From positions 57,641,501 through 57,705,500 of the forward strand of contig CM074863.1 of NCBI GenBank assembly GCA_037501455.1: DNA of 64,000 nucleotides. Reading direction: 5' to 3'. Both the position numbers and the translations under genes were made by a program. The notes under the pieces were generated by a model. That model saw nothing but the letters and a program-made list of their open reading frames with translations. It had not been told where the DNA came from and did no database searches. Source of the stretch: Lantana camara. Its lineage: Eukaryota > Streptophyta > Magnoliopsida > Lamiales > Verbenaceae. Below, piece after piece: positions 57,673 through 64,000 of this stretch; the stretch's first letter is position 1, and every line of letters begins with the position of its first letter.

Positions 57673-58107
57673 TCCCTTACCAAAAGGGTTTTGGAATTCT
57701 TATCCAACAAGGTAAAGGGGTTTGAACCCCTTATGCTATAAATAAGTGGGGTTCGAACCACATTGAGGGTGATAGAAAAATTCTCCTTCTCCAATATTAT
57801 AAACAAAACCCTAGAGCCTAAACACCGAATATAGAACTAGCATCCTCCCTATTCGGATCGAGGTCGAGGTTGGTGGACTAATTTTCTAGAGGGCTACTAT
57901 CGTGAAGTCTTGAAAGATTCGAAGAAGCTTTTGGGGACAAGCCACGTGAAGAGCGTTCTTGGGCAGCTAGAACGTTTCAAGAAAGCAACTATCTAAGTGA
58001 GTTTCTTGATCTCTACGAATTTGGGAATAGGAATTGCAAGATTCGATTCTGTCTTATTGGAAAAAAATTTAAATTTCTGTATGGTTCTGTTTCGTTTTCC
58101 CAACAGG
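57632..58107 (+). mobile_element. Copia LTR 3' part
   Basis: Plus-strand copy of the end of the 701-2641 family: CTATAAATAAG TATA candidate (57738), AACCCTAGAGCC, GAAGAGCGTTCTTGGG, CGTTTCAAGAAAG, TACGAATTTGGGAATAGG and the end TTTTCCCAACA at 58107. It starts exactly at the 41-bp inverted duplication. Confidence 0.8.
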
Positions 58108-59100
58108 ATCATTGTACACTCATGGCGCATGAAATTAAGGCATGGAATCAAGTCAAGGCAGTTCATATAATCACAAATCAAGCAACAAATCTCAAGGAAA
58201 TCAAGTGAAAAGTATGGATTCAAAAATTGTTCTTCAACCTGACTATTCATCATCTTCTTCCTAGCGTACTTAAACATGGATGAAAATCAAAGAACCTAGG
58301 ATGAAAAGATGCATAAGAGGATGGAGAATTCAAAAATATACTTACCTTCAAAAAATGGTGAAGATTGAAAGTCTCTTGAGTTCAAAAAAGGCCAACGGGT
58401 GAAGGGTTTTTTCTCTTCTCTTCTTCTTTCTCCTTTCTCTGCTCTCTCTCATCTCTTTCTGGGTGTGGGGGCTGAAATAAATGATTGAGGGGTCATGTGG
58501 GTCCAAGAATGGGTCCATTTGGATAAGAAATGAAAAAATTATGGCCAAAACCATAATGTGTGGCAAATCTGCGCGTGAGGCTCGGTTCGGCCGAAATACG
58601 GGGGTTCAAACGGGCTTAGAAAAATACAAAGGTTTTTGAGCTTCAATTCTTTGTTACAAGTCCAACGCCACTTCTAGAATTCGAATCCGAATTCCCGAGC
58701 TCAAGTTACGCCTTTCGAAACACAAGGTGCGCCAAACCAAGTTAGGCCCTCGTGTCCCTAACAAATAAAACGGTTCAAAAACCGTATCCAACAAACTCAA
58801 AATCATGCAACGAGCATATAAACACGTTCATAACATGTATGATTCATACATATCACATAATCACGAAAAAAATCAGAAACGAAAACGAGTTCAAACGGAT
58901 CAAGAACTAAGTAAAGAGGCAAAAACATTCAAATATAGCACACAAGGGTTCAAGTGTAAATCAAATATAAATTCATATAATTCAAATATATTACATAAAC
59001 AATATAATAAGCACGTAATTCGCATAATTAAATAATTTAAATGCGCGCATAGCTCTCCCGTAACGGAGTACCTATATGGCCGGACGAGCGGGATGTTACA
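58108..59100 (-). mobile_element. Gypsy LTR 5' fragment (LTR H)
   Basis: Minus-strand start TGTAACATCCCGCTCGTCCG at 59100. It contains AATTCGAATCCGAATTCCCG (58678-58697) next to GAGCTCAAGTTACG, the block shared with LTRs B and Z, and ends where it meets the copia LTR end. Closest start is LTR G at 60732. Confidence 0.7.
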
Positions 59101-59316
59101 TGGAGAAGCCTAGCTTGTGGGCAAATTCTGTTTCATAAATGAAGGTTTATATTTAGAAAAGTTAACTTTACCCATATCCTATTTTATAAAAGTAATATGA
59201 ACCATCCATATCATGTGTGCGCCCATGTGATAGCGTTCATGAAAGTGCTTTGAAAACTTACATCTTCTTATATCATTACATTAAAAGAATTTTATCCCTT
59301 GAAATTACTTTCAAGT
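59101..59316 (-). mobile_element. LTR fragment F continuation, inverted
   Basis: After flipping, this follows TSD ACTTG as the target sequence into which element E inserted. No gene or motif seen. Confidence 0.4.
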
Positions 59317-59773
59317 TGTGACACCCCGATTTCTCGGCCCTACAGGTACGCACGCCACGCGTGTGAGTTTTTAGATTTAGGATTTATTTGATTCCTTTTT
59401 CTACCTAATTGCTTTATTTTAATTCTCTTGACTTGAATACTTGCAATTATATGATAAAAATTTTCTAGTCTTTGTGAAATTTATTACGTGAATTGTATAT
59501 TTATTTCCCCGAGCATGATTAAGTGTTTAAATTAATTTTAATTGTGAGAATTCTATGCCTATTCGTCCTTAATTGAAACTTTATAAAATTGTTGAACTTA
59601 ATTGATATTTTGAGAATGACTTAATTTTCACATTCATATCTTTGATACTTGATTTCATTCATTCAAATTTATTAAGGACCAAGTTGCAATTTCCCCTTTT
59701 CTTCCTCTCCTCATTCACGATATATCACATATACATACATATATACACACTTCTTCTTCTTCTTTCATACACA
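59317..59773 (+). mobile_element. 5' LTR fragment of element E, inverted
   Basis: TGTGACACCCCGATTTCTCG onward; 457 bases nearly identical to the start of the LTR ending at 55134, then cut at CATACACA. The preceding CAAGT equals the flank of the E 3' LTR. Confidence 0.85.
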
Positions 59774-60157
59774 TTTCTTGCTTGGAGAGAAAGACTCTTT
59801 GACTAAAAGTCTCCTTTTGATCAACTTGTCAAGCAAGAATAATATCTAACTCTCTTAGATATTTCATTTTACTTTATTTCTTTAATAATAAATAACTTGA
59901 AGCTACTAATTAATTAATTCTCAATTAATTATTTATTAGACTTTATTTCTCCAAATTAGAACTTTAATATTAATTCATAATTAAATTAAAGTCAGTTAAA
60001 TAATTAATCAAATTAATTATTTAATTAACACTAACACACAACCCTAGTGACACGTGTCCCACATGTGTGGACCCCACCAATCTTCCATTGGTCCGATCAA
60101 CTGTTTAATTGATTTCAAGCCTTAACCCACGTGACCGGGTTGTTATGTGTGACCCTC
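59774..60157 (-). mobile_element. Copia LTR middle part
   Basis: Follows 1290-1575 of the 701-2641 LTR in the same orientation, including ACACGTGTCC and GTGTGACCCTC. It begins with the right copy of the 41-bp duplication (59774-59814). Confidence 0.82.
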
Positions 60158-60731
60158 TGTTGGAAAAGTGCCCTAGAGAGCCGATTAGTCATAATCCGTT
60201 TTGGGGATTTCCTAATATCACAGTCAATCTTTTAATAATATACGACTGATTAATATCATTGGCAAACACTTCTTTATATGGCAATACATGTTTTTGTGTG
60301 TTTCCATTATGTGCGCATATAGTAGAACTCCCCTAATCAATATGACTTATAGGACTCAACATTTAGGCGAAATGGTACGTGAAACGAGCCCTATATCACA
60401 TAAGTCATGATTAGTAAAATACTCCAAGATGATGAGTCCTACAGACAGTGGGAGTGTCAACCTGACTCCTTTAAGGCTTGCTTGTAGTATCACGCCCTTA
60501 AGAAGGACCACCTTGTTTCATGGAGGTGCAAAGTGTATAGTTGATACGTGCGTGATACATGAGGGTGCTTACTTTCATAAGTAAGTTCACTGAGGTGCCC
60601 CGTGTGAGAAGATTCCTAAATGGGAAAGGAAGTTTCTATTTCAGGAAATGGAAACTTCCAGATTAGGAAATATCTCACAAGTCATTGATGTGATTAATTG
60701 ATCCTTAGACTTGAGGTTCCATGTCACTTTA
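60158..60731 (+). mobile_element. Copia LTR 5' part, opposite orientation
   Basis: TGTTGGAAAAGTGCCCTAGA, then GATTAGTCATAATCCGTTTT and GAGGTTCCATGTCACTTTAT; reverse complement of 2641 down to about 2080. Joined head-on to the minus-oriented middle part at 60157/60158. Confidence 0.85.
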
Positions 60732-63700
60732 TCTAACATCCCGCTCGTCCGATTTATAAGGTACGCCATATTTCAACCTTGTTATGTGCTTAATTATGTG
60801 ATTTTCTATTGTGCGTGGCCCTATTTTAAACTCTTTTAGAGTTTAGGGGCCCCTTTGTAATTTTCTATTTTTAGGGGTTTTTCGGTCACTGCTCGTTTTA
60901 TAGAGATTTTGACCATTTTGTCCCCTTCAACGCGTTCGAGGCGTCGAAACGAGTCCGTAGACTCTAAGTTTGCCCAATTCTGACGTCGTTAGCCTTTCCT
61001 CCAATTCGTTTTGCGCGCGAGTACCCGGGATAAAACACCTGGATCCTCGTTTAACATGACAGAACATCAGCAGCTCTCTCTCTCCACCCTCTCCCGTGAT
61101 ACACGATCCTCACATACACTCACTGTGTGTTTTCACACATAACTCCAACTTTCTCGTTTCTCGACGGATTTCGACGAACCAATAGTCCATTTCGGAGAGC
61201 TCGACGACGCGGTCACAACCGTACCAAGATCTCGATTAATCGGCGATCGTCGGCAGAGTTATCACCGGATTTCAGTCGCGCAAGTGGAGGGTGGCGGAGC
61301 CACCACTTTGCCGGCCGTTCGCGGTGGTTTCCGGCCCTCTTCTTGAAGCACGCGCCCCAGACTCATTTAGAAGGACTCCCGGCGTACCTGTGGACATTGG
61401 CGGCGCGGCCATCCGGGCCGCGACGGAGCCGTATGCACCGCCTGAAGCTCGCGGCGGCGCGTTACTGTAGCGGCGGGTTTCGCCGCCTTCCGGCAGCTTT
61501 TTCCGACCAAGGTTGGTGTTTCCTACCGTTTTCCGACCCCCTGAGTCCATTTTCGACATCGATTTTATCCAATTTTGGCAGTAGGTGGTGGTTCCGGCAA
61601 TGGGAGTGGCGGCAGAAACTTCGACGGCCAACGGGCACCTTTTCCGTCGATCTTTAGGCCTCGGGCCCTTCACGAAAGTTGTTCGGAACGGCGAGAACTA
61701 CTAGCCTTTGATCACGTGACTCTAGATTTGGCCAATTGGCGGATGATCATGGCGGCACAGTGGCGGCACTACGGCGGGACTATCTCCGGGGATTTTTCCC
61801 GGCAAATAGTTTGGGGCTTTCGAAGAGCTCGTCATGGGTAAGCCGATCCCTCCTTCGGATCTCATTTTCATTCACCGGTTTGGAAGTAATTGGATTTTGA
61901 AGATTTGAGGGTTTTCGTGTTCTTAGATCTCAAATTGGAGGAGATTGACTTGGAATTTCCAGAAATTGATCAAGGATTTGGAACGGGCACGAAGACTTCA
62001 TTTAGGATTGATTTTTTGACATTTTTCCGGCTACCTTCGACGGCTGCCCGGCGGCGGTCCGACCAAATTTCGGCAGCTACAGTGGTGGCATTCCGGCGGC
62101 GTCCGGTCAGAATGTTCTTCTCGTTGTGGTGAGTTCAACGCCACTTTCCGTTCGTCAATCAGATGTCCGGTTGATTTATTATGATTTATTTTGTGTAATT
62201 TGAATATTTGAAATTAATTGTCTTAATTGCAATAAATTGTTAATTGCTTGATTTGTCGATCTATATGAATTCCTATGTATAGGAAATCATGTATGAAATG
62301 AATTATGATATATGTGGAAGCTTTGATTTGCAATTGGAATCCCCTTTTTTTGTCTAATTGAGTTAATTGGCTAACTTGAAGGGGTGTATGTGTAATTTTG
62401 GAAACGTTATGAATTTGCTTGATTTAAATTAAGTAAAGTATGTTAAATTGAATCTGTTATGTGATATATGAATTGGGTATGCCATTTATGAATTATATGA
62501 ACTTAGTATGGTTGGAATTTGATAAGTAACCTCGTGAGATTTATATAAAATTCGAGGTATGCTGTTATGTGATTTGGTTGTTATTGTACTATGTGCTTTT
62601 ATATGAAATGTGACATGTTTTGATTTTCAATGTGAGTCCCGATATGTTAAATTTGTGCTATTTGTTTAACTTAGAGGGGATACTTATGTAATTTTTCATA
62701 AGTATGCAAATTGGTATGGATTGAACTAATTAATCCTTGCTACTTGATAAACAAATATGTTAATTATAATTTCGTTATAACAAGTTAGTATGTCTAACCT
62801 TGAAACTTTGAATTAAGGTTTAATCACGTAAATTGGAATTTAATCTAATATGAAACTTATGAATTCGTTATGCATTACAAAATTATATGAAACTTTGCAT
62901 AATTGAATAACTTAATATTCTTCGTTTGTACTTCTATTATTCAATTGGAGTTTGATATGTAACTTCGTGATCTTTAAATAGAATTTGTAGCATGTTATTA
63001 TATGATTTATTTGGCTTTGTAATACGTGTAAACTTATGAAATGTTATATGTGAATTTGATTTGATTGCTTCGTAAATGTGCAATATATGAATTGATATGA
63101 AATAATGTGAATTCCATTGCCTTTCAAGTTCCCTTAATTGCATTAATTGTGCGCATGGACATGCCTTAATGTTTTGTTTTGCTTGAAATTAATATGAATT
63201 TGAATCCTGCTTATGTGATTTCATTTGCCGTGCATCCCTCTTTGGTTGTCTGTCTGAGTCTGAGTTTTGTGGCCTGTTTTATGTGTTCAGTGGATCAGGT
63301 GCACCCAGGGTGGTGACAAGTGGGTCGTGCAGGTTTCGGGGTGAACTATTTGTTGTGTCTTCTGCTGTGTTTGGTTCCAGGTGAGGTTAGGATGTAGTTA
63401 TACCATAATGAAATGTGCCGGTTTTCGAATGCATTCGACTTATAAGCCTTTATGTATATGTAGATATGTGTAAGATACATATTTTGTTGGCCTTGTTATA
63501 AGTTTGAAAGTATGAAGCTATGTATAAGTCTATGTACGTTTAGCTTTGATTTCGTTATGATTTTGAGGTCGGCTTGATATGTACGTACGATATGATAAGT
63601 ACGATATGCATGTGCTTTGTATAAGTGTGAGTCAGCGGGTTTAAGCTTCCGATTTTCGTGATAAGTGTAAGTGTAAGTTTGGGCCCCGGAGTTGTGTGGT

Positions 63701-64000
63701 TCGGGAGACTCGGGACGACCATCGGGGTCACCGGTTGCAACCCGAGGACACTTCTCCACTCATAGGATCAACCCGAAATGCACTCGGAGGGAAGTGGGGG
63801 ACGGAGTCCTGAAGAACTGAGTGTCGCGAAACTCTCTACCCTGAAGTATATATGTGGATGGTTTGGGTATGCACAACCCACCCATCAACCGGTGTAAGTG
63901 GAGGTATGTGTTATGATTTCGTGTGTTTAAGTCTTTGTGAGTTATGAAGGAGTTGGATGGTTATGTGCTCATACCCGCCGAGCTTTACGTTTGTCTATCA
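60732..64000 (+). mobile_element. Long gypsy LTR (LTR G), runs off the window
   Basis: Starts TCTAACATCCCGCTCGTCCG (TG changed to TC) inside the copia LTR. It contains a GC-rich segment (61150-61860), GTAAGC (61838) and TTGTG|GTGAGT (62127) as donor candidates, acceptor-like TGTGTTCAG (63290), CCAG|GTGAGG (63380) and the GGGCCCCGGAG...GACTCGGGACGACC block (63680-63722). At least 3.27 kb without reaching the end. 62130-63240 is plain AT-rich LTR. Confidence 0.75.
61150..61860 (+). repeat. GC-rich segment inside LTR G
   Basis: Rich in CGGCGG, CCGG and TTTCCGGC; plus-strand frames of 176 and 88 codons overlap in different phases. Composition and lack of any domain argue for leader sequence. Position relative to the LTR start (0.4-1.1 kb) matches the GC-rich part of LTR D. 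Confidence 0.6.

Noticed and set aside
61127..61841. 176- and 88-codon plus-strand frames as host gene exons
   Set aside because: They lie inside a gypsy LTR, overlap in different phases and show no family match.

Overview
The window is plant nuclear repeat DNA. It is AT-rich, with long LTRs, primer-binding sites of the initiator-Met tRNA type (TGGTATCAGAGC), Ty3/gypsy chromovirus proteins, a Ty1/copia LTR, and CACTA and hAT DNA transposons. The families suggest a flowering plant, probably a eudicot, in gene-poor (peri)centromeric heterochromatin. I see no convincing host gene, rRNA gene or canonical tRNA gene. Almost every base belongs to a nest of transposable elements. The species cannot be named from sequence alone.

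Layout. 1-3985: Ty1/copia material on the minus strand, one LTR (701-2641) with pol 3' sequence on one side and PBS plus leader on the other. 3985-12024: gypsy LTRs and non-coding internal domains, including a 4.0 kb LTR (6445-10488). 12025-30804: element A, a minus-strand CRM-like chromovirus cut by three clean insertions: a full-length Tekay-like element (14841-24702, TSD GTTCT), a solo LTR (24798-27473, TSD ATAGG) and a non-autonomous CACTA element (28093-29498, TSD ATA). 30805-46236: an inverted block holding LTR Z, LTR B with a second CRM-like copy (A', 35928-42439, TSD ACGTG), a decayed B gag and the 5' end of element A itself. 46241-47590: LTR X end and a gag relic. 47591-51936: an LTR fragment holding an hAT transposon (47847-51698, 8-bp TSD). 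51937-60731: element E, a 785-bp tandem duplication and copia LTR fragments rearranged by a second inversion. 60732-64000: the start of another long gypsy LTR.

How the parts fit. Two inversions can be read base by base from broken elements that become continuous again when the block is flipped: 30.80-46.24 kb, with a 4-bp duplication, and 57.63-59.77 kb, with a 41-bp inverted duplication. The youngest event is the Tekay-like insertion; I saw only three differences between its two 2,581-bp LTRs.

The best candidate for something undescribed is shared LTR architecture. Five gypsy LTR families, otherwise diverged, each carry 4-6 copies of a different short palindrome about 0.9-1.35 kb from the LTR start. 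These arrays lie between conserved splice-like signals, as if inside an intron of an LTR-encoded leader. The copia LTR has a comparable array of six CACGTG palindromes.
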